Source of the DNA: Albugo candida
Taxonomy: Eukaryota > Oomycota > Peronosporomycetes > Albuginales
Length of the DNA stretch: 64,000 bases
Direction of reading: 5' to 3'
NCBI GenBank assembly: GCA_040437565.1
Contig: JBDOQK010000057.1
Coordinates: 124,001 to 188,000, forward strand
The position numbers and the translations under genes were made by a program. Positions 25,785 to 38,299 of this stretch are shown in pieces. The notes below the pieces were generated by a model. It ran no database searches, was not told the DNA's origin, and was given only the letters and a program-made list of their open reading frames with translations. The stretch's first letter is position 1, and the number at the start of each line of letters is the position of its first letter.

Positions 25785-26737
25785 TTACACAATATTAGTG
25801 TATGAACGTCCTTTTGGTTGATGAAACCCTACATCAAGACGTAGCATATTGCTTCTGTTTAGGATACAAGTTTTCAAGGTCAAGACAATGTAAATACTTG
25901 AAGAGAAGGAAATCTTATCAGGAGCATCGTGCCCTGCGATTTCTTTTGTCAGGTCAATGCTAACTATCTTCACGGTGCTTTTCGCTTTAGCGTCTGAGCT
26001 ACTAGCAACATTTGAAAAAACTTCTGACAGCCAATTTTTGCTTTTGCCGATTCTTTCAAAATACAGCTTTAATTTCCCATCTTCTTTTACAAAACTGATA
26101 CAAACGTCGTTTGGTATATCGTTTCCAATAGTGAGTAGCCAGTATTTTTTATTCATCGGCAAATTTCGTGAGTTCTGGTACTTTTATGTTTAAATGTTCG
26201 TCCTGCCTGATGAAGACGTCAAGTTCGCGTTTTATTGAATCGGAAATTCGGATAATAGAAGTCATATAAAGAGCTGTTTTTTCTTCCAATTTAAAAGCGA
26301 TATTTTTGCCTTGACTGGGATCGAGGTTGTTGATCGACAATCTTGTTGTCGTAACTATCCAGGTATCATCAACGACGTCGTCTGCGATCAACGCAGTACC
26401 GGGTTTTAATTGACCGTTGCTTAGTATGAGCTTAGCACCTTGAAAATCGTATCGAAACCTTTTACACTGTTTACCTGCCCCGTTCGGGCTGAGGTCAAAT
26501 TTGGACCCATTCGAGGCAGGCTTCTTCTCTTCATCTTGTAATGGGCGGTCACAATCGTATATGGTAAAATATTTTTTATCAAGGGAGAATTGATACCCAT
26601 ACTCGATTTTTTTTTCGGGTGGAGATTGTAGTTGAAATCGACGGAAACCTTCCGTCTTTATCTTAATAAAACAAACATCTCTTCCGCTACTTGCATGAAT
26701 CATCACTTCTACCAGCACCAAAAGTAAATGACGTCAT
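25785..26737 (-). pseudogene. Secreted-type family protein A, split by frameshifts
   Basis: Two overlapping minus-strand frames (26,721-26,149 and 26,162-25,785) read as one protein of about 310 residues with a single frame change near 26,160. Homology to the intact gene at 49.6 kb runs through the break: DLSPNGAG, Cys, FRYDFQG and LILS; WIVTTTRLSINN; ISDSIKRELDVFI; then, past the break, KKYWLLTI and CISFVKEDGKLKL. The N-terminus is a hydrophobic run (HLLLVLVEVMIHASSG) that would make a signal peptide. It has no in-frame ATG ahead of it; an ATG at 26,737-26,735 is in another frame. The gene is therefore probably dead, or expressed only from a shorter ATG inside the hydrophobic run. Function unknown; secretion is inferred from the hydrophobic N-terminus. 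Confidence 0.6.
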
Positions 26738-26739
26738 GG

Positions 26740-27419
26740 TGTACACATTTAGATTCGAAGACAAGTTGTTTCGAGGAAAATCTGAAAGTGTGTAAAATTT
26801 AGAACGTATAACGATTGATTCCAGAAAGCCAGATTATATTCAGTGGCAACTCCGTAGTGTCGTCAGCGTCAAATACCAATCAAATATCATATTCCTTCCA
26901 CGTATGACTTCATCAACCTGATGTACTACAACCGCACGATCAAATGGCACATAAACGTTACACTAGTAAACTGACTGGAATACCTTGAGCCTGTTATCAA
27001 CCTCGTTTTCCTTTCAGCACAACAGCACAACAAGGTCAACGCTATTGCTGTGGTCTCTCTACGGAGAACACCGTCGAATGCTCAGAACAAAGGAAAGACG
27101 AAAATCACGATTGAAATGGATAACGTTTTTCTACCTCCTTAATGCTTTTGATGAGCTACTTTGTCAACTTTGAGAGTGGGCAGAATTCCTCTGCCATTTA
27201 GTCCCGCCGTCTGAAGATAAAGAGCGACTTAGCCTTGACTCGCAATTGGCGTCAAGTGATCTCGCAGAAAAGACCACCGTCCTTGGAACCGATGTTAGAG
27301 TGCTGGCGAACGTTAAAGCAAGTAAATAGTTCAAAATGGTCGGGATTTGTGAGTTTTTACGCGCACAACATCAATGAAGACTGCGTCGAAATAATGCTCC
27401 AAACGCGAGGAATATATAC
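26740..27419. other. Spacer, possibly the decayed 5' part of the next gene
   Basis: Short plus-strand frames at 26,985-27,173 and 27,235-27,435 point the same way as the long relic that follows and could be its decayed beginning. No domain is visible. Confidence 0.35.
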
Positions 27420-30400
27420 GAGAAAATATGGATGATGATGAACACGATCGTCGTGCTGCGTTCAAAAGCTCTTGTGCAGCATTGCTTCGAGCTTCTGAAG
27501 TGTCCATTCGTAATCTAACCGGTGCTCATCCTGAGCTTCTCAGTACATTCTTGGATCCTCTACAACGACGGCTTGAAAGACGTGTGTTATGATATGTGCT
27601 CTTCGTTAAGATGTCAACTTTTGAATCCGATCACATCCATGTGATTATGTTTCTTTGGCCGGCTTTGCTTGGATTTACAAACGAAGGAAAGGAAGGAAAA
27701 AAAAGAAAGAATACAGAGATTCGAAGAGTTTTTCTCAAAAACTTGATCCGTACACGGAAGGCGACAAGGAAGGCGCTATACCATCCGAAACGAAATTGCG
27801 CGTAATTGGGAGACATCATTATCTGAAAAGGCTGCAAGGCTGCTATCGACCCAGTCTAATTCGCTTCCAGAAATCCTTTCATCGTTTGTATTCTTTTCTT
27901 ACAAAAATGATTCATCCAGAGCATTGAGATGCCCAGCATCTTGATCCTCAACTTTAACAGATGATCATATCCACATTTTGACTCGATTTTGAGAACAAGA
28001 TCACTCGTTTTTGCTCGAATCAGCGATTCTACAAATACTGCGCAGTTTGTACTCTGTGCAAACAGCTGGAAGAATCGATCGTATGGGCACGCCACTAAGA
28101 ATGGAAAAAGTTCATAAGGCTGTGATGTTTGCGATGCACAGAAGTTGTTTTTGTCTTTCCTTTTTCCGAATATTTTGTGCAAAAAACATCCTTCACAATA
28201 GATTTGTGACCGGACGCGATATCTTCTGTCTTCTATTTCATTCTCCCATATTTGAGTGTCCAAAGCGATGGTGAAAGGAGCACTAATTGCCTCATCCATA
28301 GAAGAAGAGGTCAATACAGTCAGCAAAGACTTACAGCGGCATACAACCTCTTCCTTGGCACTTATGTACGCTGATCAGCTTTCCCACTTCTATCAAAAGC
28401 TTGAGGGCTTCCAGGGAAAAACACCACGTCACAAATTGCTTCATTTCGACGTGAAACAATGGCAAGCTTCCAAGTCCACAGTCGACAATGTATCACCTCC
28501 AGCTTTGAAAGAAACAGTCGACTTCACCATTGACACATGGCTTTACTGTTTCGAGTTGTCAGGCACATGCTCGATCTTTGCGAATAAATTTTCTGGACCT
28601 GGACCTGGAACCGTATTTTTAGGAAGTTATCGATCAAAGTCTCCAATTATCGCTCAATGGAAACTCTCCTCCTGAAATCATCTTTAGTAATATTCTCTTC
28701 AGGACGCATGAATGAAGCCACATTTTCATCGTATACCACTGTCTAAGAGCTTAGTTACACTTGCAAGCGTGCAGCTTTACGTCAACGGAAATTCGACGTC
28801 ATTTACAGCTCATGAATACAAAGAAGCAGTCAAAGTAATTAGGATAAATGCTTTCCGAGTCGGCTGCTGGATAAGCGACTCGAACGACAACTTGGGAGGC
28901 ACTCATCGGTGCTTTAATGACATTATCGCACACATTCGCTTCTGGAAGGTACACCGGTCATTACTTGAGATCAACTACAATTTTGATGCTTTTTTCCGCA
29001 CTCATTCCGGCTTGAAGTTTTGCGACATAAGCAATGAAAGAACGTTCGAATATAAAGACAAGGTTTACGTGTGCCTTTGGCACCTCACAGAAGGAAAAGG
29101 AGTCGTTGGCTTTGCAAATGTGTCTACGTAGTCATCACCATTAACGTTTGAAGTGCCTCCAAATCAAAAATGAATGGCAAGATACCTTCATGTCAGTGGT
29201 CAGAGATAATTTTTCCCGTGCTTCCCGGGCAACTCAACGGATGTAACTTGCAGCAACGATTTATCGTACGTCGGGGTCTTATTCAAAAGCAGAGAGTCAT
29301 GCAAAAATGGATGAAGTACAGGCGATTGAGTGAGCTTGAGCCTACAAATCATCTCTGCGATTATCAGGAGAAGGTCAATGATGTCAATTATCGCGTACTG
29401 CTATGGGGCGAAACTGCAGAAGCCTCCAAGAAGTGCTCGCATGGTCCTTGCTTTCGTGTCAGCAGCATGGTGGCTTTGAACAACGAGACCTGCTCCTCAT
29501 ACACTCACGTCGCACCCTACTTATTTGATTGCGACGACGTTATTGTTCATGAGTAACAGCTTCAAAGTTGCGCGTGGATTGTATTCCGCTTCCTTGTGAG
29601 CGTCGGTATCAGCGTAATACATGATTGAAGAGAAGGAGAGGCCAAAGCTTCAGCTATCAACGCTAAAAGTAAGCGGACAGAAAAGGTACGTAAATAATGG
29701 AAGGTGATTCAGAGGTGGAAGCTAAATTCGTTACTGACATCGAAGCACGGAATCGAAGTGCCGAGGCCGAAAGCGATGCTGCCAACATTGCTGCTGGCAA
29801 TCAAGATCTTCAAGAACCTGCACTTCGACTTCTCTGGAACTCTCGGGGATGGCGTCTCTAATACTGAATGCTGGGCAAAAAGACAGTCTTAACAAGGCTC
29901 AACGCACATCTCGGTCTCACTCGACTCCCTTCACGCAGCTCAGCTCGCCGACTTGCTCGAGCAACAGAATCTATCTTTTAAGACGAGAAAAGCACGCAAA
30001 GACATCTGTAAAATGCACACGCTTAAGACTCGACGTTGAAGCAACTGCAAGTGGAGTTATCACTCATCTAGCTACTTACTTTCATGGTGTCTCAGACTGC
30101 AACATTCTTTACTTTATCGTACCTCTGTGAACCAAGCATACTTACGAATAAATGCAAAGTTGCTTCAAATCGCTTCGCCAAGGAGTCAGAGACGAGTCAA
30201 GTATCTCCTTCCATCCGTATGCCGAAATGGATTTGTGAAACCTTTGAGTGTCGCCGACTTGCTTGGATCCGAGTCCGTACTGATGAAAATGCTTCTCCAT
30301 CAAGTGGCTGAATCGGTTTGTAGTACGGCTGTGGCTTTGCCGACACGCGCATTCAAGCTTCCCAATCCATTCATGCAACTCAAACAGATGATACGTAATG

Positions 30401-32620
30401 AATCGCTCTATTCCATTGGAACTTCGAGCTGGTCACATTTATCTTCCAAAAGCTTTGGAAAGCATAGGAGTATTACACATTTCACTCTGGGGGCCTGAGT
30501 GGTGTAAGAAAGACATGTTTATTCTACCGAATGTTATTCGAAATGTCGGCCCGCTACAGGAACACAAGCACACTACATTGGGTGACCTTCGAACTTGAGC
30601 CGTTATTACTGGTGCTGTTGGAGCATCATGCGTCCAGGGAGCTCAGACTGATTGCATTCCCATAGAAGGGAAAGTCGAAGTCATCAGAGGCGCGTGAAAG
30701 TCTTCAAGCATCTCACATACTGAGTATAACAGACAAGATGCTGACTTTTGTGCTTCTGCGAAAACAGGACCGAGTGGTATTACTGCTGTTGCAAAATTGA
30801 TCGAGCCAAGTCAAACTTTGCATGCACGCGAGTTTTTTTCGAAAGCACGGCTAAAGAATCGGATCCTACACATAATGTCCAAGAGGTGAGCCTGATATCC
30901 ATTTGCCCTTTGAAGAGATTCAATTCCCATCCATCCGCACATTTTCCAGTTTGCTGGAGACCAACAAAGCTGTAATTGTTCAGCTTACGTTGGGTGTACT
31001 CAAATTACAAGGAGATAGTGGTCATTTGTAGTGAATGGAAATTCAATCAAGAGCGCTTCTCGCCCTCTAGAATTTCCTCCAGTCGCACCGATACGTGGAT
31101 TTGGAGGTTGAAAATTGATGTCTTCGAAAATGAAAAGCACAATTTTGGAGACTGCCCTGACAGCAGTTGGATTGACGAGTTTCATCCCTTTGACGCTCGT
31201 ACAAGAACGCGGTCGAATGATTCTTTTTCGGCTTTTTGAGGCCTCCTCGCCACTCGGAAAAGAAATGTTTACATCTTTGGATTACCCCATCCTACCGGTA
31301 GATAAAGCATCGAATATGAACATGAAGTCTCTTTCATACGCTGAAGACACGCAAAATATAGAAGCTTATCGTGCCAGACTCGGATTTTGGATCCACACTT
31401 GCAGCCAAGGGGATTTGAATCTGAGCTCTGTATGATCGCGTTAGAACACTCGCGAAATGATCCAAACATGGCGGTTGAGTGGATCATGAGAGAACAAGCT
31501 GTTCTCTATCAGGAGCGACAACAGATTTGACGTCTTGCTGCTGCGAGTCTGGAGTCGCGGCTTTTAAGTAAGCAGCGTTTAGAGGCTGAACACCACGATA
31601 CAGACGTCTCTTTGAGATTCAAAGCCGCTAAACTTGAAAGTATATCTGGAATGCCGTTTCTTTTCGCGTATAGTGCGTTGGAAATAAACCACTGGGATCT
31701 CATTCGTGCGTCGGAATGATTAATGGAGCATGGAACTAGGTACTTTTATCAACACGATCGAATGAAATTACGTTGTGACCCGAACTAGATCGACGCAACG
31801 GAGAAGATTGGAGATGTTGCTGCATTAAATGACACGGATCAACCAAATACTTTAGTGTCAACTTTGACCACGGAAGGTTCTAATGAAATGAGCAAAGCAG
31901 AACTGACGCTCACAATGCGAAATTTGGATGGTCTGAATTCCAACATCATGACAGTAACATTACCTCCAATTCCGGCTAGAGCATCTTCAAATGGTTTTTC
32001 AAAGCATCAATATGTGGGGTATGCTCCATTAATTGTAGCGTATTTGCGAGCCATATGATACTGGCCGTCAGCGATACGCTAGGACCCGTTCAACAGCTCT
32101 CTACAACCGGGCAAATCGGTATATTTCGACGTTTGTACAAGGAGACACAATCGGTTATCAGCTTTACAAGCATGGAAACTGGTTTCCTGTGGAAAAAGTG
32201 CGTCGAATCAAAAGGATTTATGATGAACTCGTGGCTGATGTCTCGAGCATCTATGGTTTGGCGTCACAAACAGAACAAGCTCTCAGCACATTACGCCAGG
32301 TCTGTAGCAGCACAGCTACTAGAGTATTTATCAAACGGAATGTCACCCTCTTCGATTTGGGCACTTGCTGGTGTTCCTCAACCATCTGTAATCTACTAAG
32401 ATTAGTGGTGGCCGTGGACATGCACAACAAAAACGAAGGATTTGTGGCGATGGATGACGACCGGTTCGAGTAAAGCTGAAGCCAGTTAGCCTTCTTGAAA
32501 GACTTCAACGGATGACGTTAGAAATTTTAGATCAAGAGTCTTCTAAGCCACTTCTGTGAAGCCCCAGCTCGCTCTCACGCTCAGAAGCGCAAATTTCTGT
32601 TGAGTCACAGGAGTTAGTAT
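27420..32620 (+). pseudogene. Large multidomain protein relic with LamG-like and tandem UBA-like domains
   Basis: Plus-strand coding segments follow each other over about 5 kb. They shift frame repeatedly but keep order. A concanavalin/LamG-like domain is seen in two halves: DFTIDTWLYCFELSGTCSIFA with GPGTVFLG (about 28,530-28,625), and VQLYVNGNSTSFTA, then FNDIIAHIRFWKVHRSLLEI (about 28,770-28,975). Further on, GFESELCMIALEHSRNDPNM with AVEWIM (about 31,410-31,490) and FAYSALEINHWDLIRASEWL with MEHG (about 31,660-31,730) are UBA-like three-helix segments, which usually bind ubiquitin. After them, GYQLYKHGNWFPVEKVRRI and a helical stretch (32,150-32,300) are well preserved. I cannot name the protein; LamG plus UBA suggests a giant ubiquitin-pathway or scaffold protein. 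The 3' end runs into the assembly gap. Confidence 0.6.
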
Positions 32621-32720
32621 NNNNNNNNNNNNNNNNNNNNNNNNNNNNNNNNNNNNNNNNNNNNNNNNNNNNNNNNNNNNNNNNNNNNNNNNNNNNNNNN
32701 NNNNNNNNNNNNNNNNNNNN
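32621..32720. other. Assembly gap (100 N)
   Basis: Exactly 100 N characters, a conventional placeholder, so true size and content are unknown. It separates the end of the long UBA-type relic from a copia fossil. The join may not be faithful. Confidence 0.99.
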
Positions 32721-33039
32721 GTGTGCGTATTGAGAATAAACGAATAAAAATCTCGTAGTTTTGAGGGTATACATAGACGATTCTAATGTGATAGAGACGT
32801 AGTTACATCTGGTAAGTGTGTATTCTGGTGACCTAAAGTAATGGTCCTTCAAGGATCTATGCGCTAAAAAAAACGTTTTTTTGACAATTCTCATCACTTA
32901 TGACGATGAAGATGGGTGCTGCACTGACCACTGAGTCATTATCCGTAAAATGTTTGAGGAAATGGGTTGGAGGAGGTATTTCTCGTTCGTACTGTGATCG
33001 ATGCCTGATCAAGCAACTCTCAACTTGAGAATGTGAAAT

Positions 33040-33740
33040 TTTTTTGCAAAAACTTAGAGAGAACAGCCACGATTTAGAGCTTTTACTCACGGTAGGAAGC
33101 TTGATCTGGCTTTCTAGATACAGCAGACCAGATATATCGTACACGGTGGACAGATTATTCAGAAATACGCAATCTACAAGGTTGGGTGACTATAATTCAG
33201 GCGTAGGTGTTGCGAGTTATTCACAAGGTACCAAAACAATGTAATTTTTAATGAATGAAGAAAATACTGAATGTGTATAGACTGCAAATTCTTGGCTACA
33301 GCGATGTTGATGTAGATCCGGACCAGATGGAGAAAAATCGGTTAATGGTGGCTGGATCGCTTCTGATAAAATTCTACTGTCGTGGATGCCAAGAAAACAA
33401 GGCGCTGTGTTGCTGTCCTCTTTTGACCGCGGCGCCTTCTGCAGTCGTGGAAATTTTTGGAATACGCGATTATTTTGTGAGATTGGTTTGTAATGCAAAC
33501 AACCTGTGATTTTGTCTTCATATAATAGGGCGTCACTAAAGCAGATCCGGGGAGGTGGTTCGTCAGCAAAGGCTAACCATGTTGACGTGCGAATAAAAAT
33601 TCAACTGGAAAGCGTCGTTTTGATGTCAGGGCACCTGGAAAATGTAGTACGACTTCGGGTTCAAGACGACAGCACTCGCAGCACCACGCCTTGAGGATCT
33701 AAGAAGTCTTTCTGGACTCTGTGAACATCTAGGAAGACAT
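33040..33740 (+). mobile_element. Ty1/copia LTR-retrotransposon fossil, RT end to RNase H
   Basis: The plus strand shows the region after the copia reverse transcriptase: LTVGSLIWLSRYSRPDISYT (matching VGSLMYL...RPDI.YAV), a YSQGTK stretch (matching RYLKGT), LGYSDVDVD (matching GYSDADWAGD), a MPRKQGAV stretch (matching SKKQ..VALS) and ANHVDVRIKIQLESVV (matching TKHIDIKYHFVR). The order is the normal one. It is broken, with several breaks, and looks old. No LTRs, gag or integrase were seen, and its left side is 320 bp from an assembly gap. Confidence 0.75.
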
Positions 33741-36370
33741 TTAAATCGAAATGAACCGTGTCTGGACAGTCGTTGGACTATGATGAATGAAATGGAAGGA
33801 AAGCTACTGCATTTGATGGGAGAGTGTTGGGAATTCGGTTCGATGAAGCTAGAACCGCGTCCGTTGTATTTATTTTGATGCGTAGACTCCACAGCATTTT
33901 GTATCTAGGCAAAGGAATAGGTTTTAAATACCATTATTTTATACTCACCCTTTCTCATTAGACATTTGAGGTCGTGGGTTGCGCTCCTTCTATATATTTT
34001 GCAGCGTTGCTGGAAGCTTAACAGCTACATGCTAAGTATCTTGCAATTCAGACAATTCAATTGGCTTTAAGGCCATAAACTTATCAAGTGCAGTCACGTT
34101 GATGTTAAATAAATATATAAATTGAGCTTCTATCAATTGTGCAACACAATATAACGTTTTGGCTGTGGAGGAGCTTCTCGATTAGAGTGACTACGTTATC
34201 GTGCAAAAACTTCGACTGCATCTTTCTATCGAAGAAGTGCTTAGACTACGGATTATTGGCAGCGCGAGTCGCCTATCATTCCATCGATCGCATTTCGCTC
34301 ATACTAAGGTTTACCTAGGTGCGTCTGATGGACACCTATTCAGGTTCATTCAAAAGCTCCCGCTTTCTTGTAATGAATGTGAAAATACAACGCGAGTTCA
34401 CTTATTTTTGTATCTCCAAACGTTGTGCGAGCGCAAATCCTGAGGTATCTAGGAAAGTTTGGATGGAAGAACTTTCCGCGGTATAGGACTCTATGTGAAA
34501 TTGCATTTTAAGAATATCGCCGCTGACTTTATATCGCGTGATAATGAGTTGACCTATTTCAATCATACAAGGGGTAATTTATATCCTCCACATACTTTAA
34601 TTTTCAAATTCGAATTACATTGTGCCTATTCATATATTAGTCCCACAACTCCTTCGGAAAACAAATAAATATAAATACCGCGCTAAATTGATGAGAGGGA
34701 TTTTGACTGGATCTATATATGTGATGAGGATCCTTCGGGATCATGGAGAATCTAAAGCGATTATGACTTCCTCCCAGAATCAAGGTGATTTCGTCTAAGT
34801 CACCTATTGTTGGGTCATCGGATGACATTAAAATGGCAATGTCTCGGCTCGCTGTGCTTTTATCATGCGCTAAGTGTATCTTTTGACAGGTGGGAGCTGC
34901 ATCGACCATTAAAACCATTTGTGGCGCACAAACGCGAACACGTCGAATTGATGACGAAAGTTGAAAAGTGAACTAGAAGTAGATTAGGACTGTATTATAA
35001 ACCTGGTGGTGGAATACGTTAGGAATTGGCCGTATTTGAAATTGCTGATATCGTCACTCGTTGCTCCTCACTGCCTACCTCATGAGATTGTTCCTGATGA
35101 TTGAGCAACTTCATTCTGTACGTTGTCGCACATCATCTGATATAAGTGATGAACTTGGAAAGGAGCGTTACCACCTGTATGATCCAGAAATTTTATAATT
35201 ACACCCCTCACAATAAATTGGCTTTTAAATTATTCATTCTGAAGCACGATCTATGAAAGGCCAACTGGTTTTCTAATCACTATGAGATCGGTTGGAAGAA
35301 CGGCTCCGATTGTTGCACTGCAGATTCTATAATTTTTCATGAAATTCCTCCTCCTTCCATGGATATTATCTATGCGTGCTATAAGTAATTCCGACTAATA
35401 TACTATGCTATACACACTGTCACAATGTAAAAGTAATTACAATCAATAAATAATGCACAACTCGTTTGCTTCTCCTGAGGGAGCTATCCTTGCAGCTACC
35501 TGCTATTCCAGATCAGTGGTGTTTAAAGAGAAGATGGATCTGGAACTTCCTTTATGCCCTATACCACACTAGCAAATGGAAAAGAGATAACACCTTTAAA
35601 TTTAAAAAGTAATCGCTGGCAATCTTTTTAACTACAAAATCATGCAAAATTCCTCAGCTAGACGCAATTTTGCACTACCGCTTCACCTGTGGGGAACATA
35701 ACTTTTGGCTAGATCAGATCCAGGACAACCTTACGTAATACATTTTTTGGGGCGTTGGTGTATAACGACGCATTATAGCTCACCAAGGCGACGAAGAATC
35801 GTCTTTCAAAGGCGAGTGTTTAGCTCAGTTGAAGGTATCTATGTGACTAAAATTAGACGTAAGTGACTTTGATTAACTAGAAATGTAAAATTATTCTTTT
35901 TCAAAACAGTTGTGGGAGTAATGATCAAAGTAGGCATGCTGAAATGTGATTTTAAAATAATATGTTATAAAAAAATTTGTGGGGAGATCAGTACCCTAAA
36001 TAATTCCTTGTGTTGTGGGACCAACAATTCAGGGTGTGTTTACAGGTAATCGATTAGAAATATGAATTTCATTTATTTCATTTCCAAGAAAGAAAAAGTT
36101 TGGGGAGTAATAATTTAACTGTGCATGATATAATTGGAAGAGAAGTTGTGAGGATATCAAAACCCCAATAAAATTCCTATTTCCTTGAGCAGATGTTTCG
36201 TGAATTTAATTAATTGGGAGTACACCTATTCAACCTGATATTATAAAAGTGATTACAATTATACTAGCAATAAAAAATCTCCTATAAAGAATAATATATT
36301 ATCTACTCCGTCATTTATACAAATATCACTTTGAGAACATTTCGAAAACTGAACCGATTTGTAGAAAGCA
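33741..36370. other. AT-rich spacer, no gene recognised
   Basis: Only short frames (for example plus 34,201-34,443 and minus 34,637-34,918) without recognisable domains. The part from about 35.2 to 36.3 kb is especially AT-rich with few long frames, and looks non-coding. Confidence 0.5.
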
Positions 36371-36372
36371 TA

Positions 36373-36720
36373 TCATAAGATCCAGACAGATCTATTTAAG
36401 TATCTCATAGTAGAAATTCTATCCTCCGAATTGAGCTTGTTTCTAAGGCGGTTGAGATCGAAGTGGTGACTGCGGCTATAATGAGTTACACAATATATAT
36501 GAAAAATGGAAGGATTTGGACGGCTCTGATCGAACTGCAGAGCAATGTACTGCACTCTGGCATAGAAGTACCGTCCCGAGACTTGTTTCTGTTGAATGGA
36601 GGCGGGTGTATCAAGTGGATCACTGGGAGAGTCTTGGTTCAAAGGCAAAACCTTTCCCATAAAGAGAATGAGTAGAAGGAAGAATGATGATTTGGACACA
36701 TTACCACATAAGCTAGGAGC
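36373..36720 (-). CDS. Short secreted-protein candidate without a proper start
   Basis: A minus-strand frame of about 110 codons opens with SKSSFFLLLILFMGKVLPLN, a textbook signal-peptide core, followed by a polar domain rich in Arg, Ser and His. The frame has no ATG before the hydrophobic run: it starts after a stop just upstream, and the first Met (in FMGK) is inside the run. Either the true start lies in another exon or the gene is decayed. Near the C-terminus RNKLNSEDR loosely recalls RxLR/EER effector motifs but sits too far from the signal peptide. No homology recognised. Confidence 0.3.
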   Translation of the reverse strand, partial: APSLCGNVSKSSFFLLLILFMGKVLPLNQDSPSDPLDTPASIQQKQVSGRYFYARVQYIALQFDQSRPNPSIFHIYCVTHYSRSHHFDLNRLRNKLNSEDRISTMRYLNRSVWIL

Positions 36721-38299
36721 TTATTGAGTGCAAAGTATAGCAATTTATCAAGCTGTGAATGCAAGTGTCGTGAAGCATCACTTTATCGATAATAAGCCGG
36801 AACCGGTGTATCGGAATTGCAATAGCATCGGATAGTCGAAGAGTTCAAAATCACATAAGTTGGATGACTAGCTTGTTTGAAAAGCTTATATGCACACGAA
36901 GCCATCATGTCATTTGAACGGAGCCGTACAGAAGGTGAAATGGCACATAAATAGTTCTTGATAGAGATGCATGATGACGGTTAAACGCGAAAAAACTGAT
37001 CTGATAAGTTTACTAGCTTTTAGGCAGAATAAGATTGATGTGAGACAAGAAAAGGCAGCCTCCCAGTTCTTTTACAAATTTGTTAAAGTTCAACGAGCTG
37101 GAATGTTCTTCGAATGAAGCTGTCAAAAAACGAATGGGTTGCGGCGGCCAGGACAGAAAGAATGTGCTCCTTTAGAACGATAGACAGATGGGACTTAAGT
37201 AAGACAGAATAAATTCGAAAAGATTTAGCGCGTGACTGACGCTATCAAAAATCTTTTGGATCTTCCAAAGTTGTATAATGTCAAATTAAATTGATGTCCC
37301 ACACAATTACGTGCTACGAGCGCTGTTACATAGTTCATTCTTCATTGATCTCTATTCGTGGATGTCTCAAACAGTAATTTGAAGAATTAAGCAGCCTTGT
37401 CAACTTTATAATGTGTCAGTTTTGAGTGAATTTTGGTTTCAAACAGCTGTAGTCTCATGTCTACATGAAATTTCATTGGCCATCTTCTTGAGGCTGATAT
37501 GTGACTGAATTTGACTAGAGGTACCAAGTGAAGCAGCCAGTGAAAGGCTAAATGGTTACTGAAATTCTCCAAGCAGATGTGTTTTGGATCGTTTTCTAAC
37601 GTATTGGTCAATTTGGAAAGTGGGGAGCATGAAGCAGTGATTATTTGTTCTCCACGAATGGCAAGATCCTTCTAAAATTCTCTTCATTGATTCATGCACT
37701 GGTATCTTATTATTATATTTGGTCTGATATGAGCGTAAATGTCTATCTCAATGACCACACGGTCACATTCTGACGCTCTATTCGAATTCTTCTCGCGTTA
37801 TGCGAGGATCCCAGTCTCGAAAAGACTTACTATCTAGGTACATGCTATAGAGCTCGGGTGCTGTGGAAGATCAATATTATATTCTAGATTTTCTAGAATA
37901 CCCGGATTGAAGATTTCCCTGAAACTAGACATTGAGAAGTACGAAATATTTATTCGATTGCTTCCTTCTTGCTTATTCGGCTTCTGTCTTCTTACTTGCC
38001 ATCAGTCCGTGCAACAAGTTGTAGCATTCGAGAAAGTAATCTCAGAATCACGAGCAACAGTACCTCCATTCTCCGTTGACCGGGAGCAAATGGAACAATC
38101 AGGGTGTTGCTGGTGAGCAATGGGTCTGGAATGAAGACTGTTTGGTCAGGTAACACAAACAACGCAGTCATGGGTCTCGGTTATGTTCTTCCTTGTCCAA
38201 AGCATTTCCATGCAAGCTTTTCGCAACGAGGTCGGTGATGGATTCCGTCATCGATATTATTATCAAAATATCTCAAGTATCTATATATAATGGAAAACT
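36721..38299. other. No gene recognised
   Basis: Short frames only, including a minus-strand frame at 37,387-37,611 and a plus-strand frame at 37,907-38,116. No domains seen. Confidence 0.4.

Noticed and set aside
36440-36460. RNKLNSEDR in the 36.4-kb frame as an RxLR-EER effector motif
   Set aside because: It lies near the C-terminus, over 60 residues from the signal peptide, and matches the consensus only loosely.
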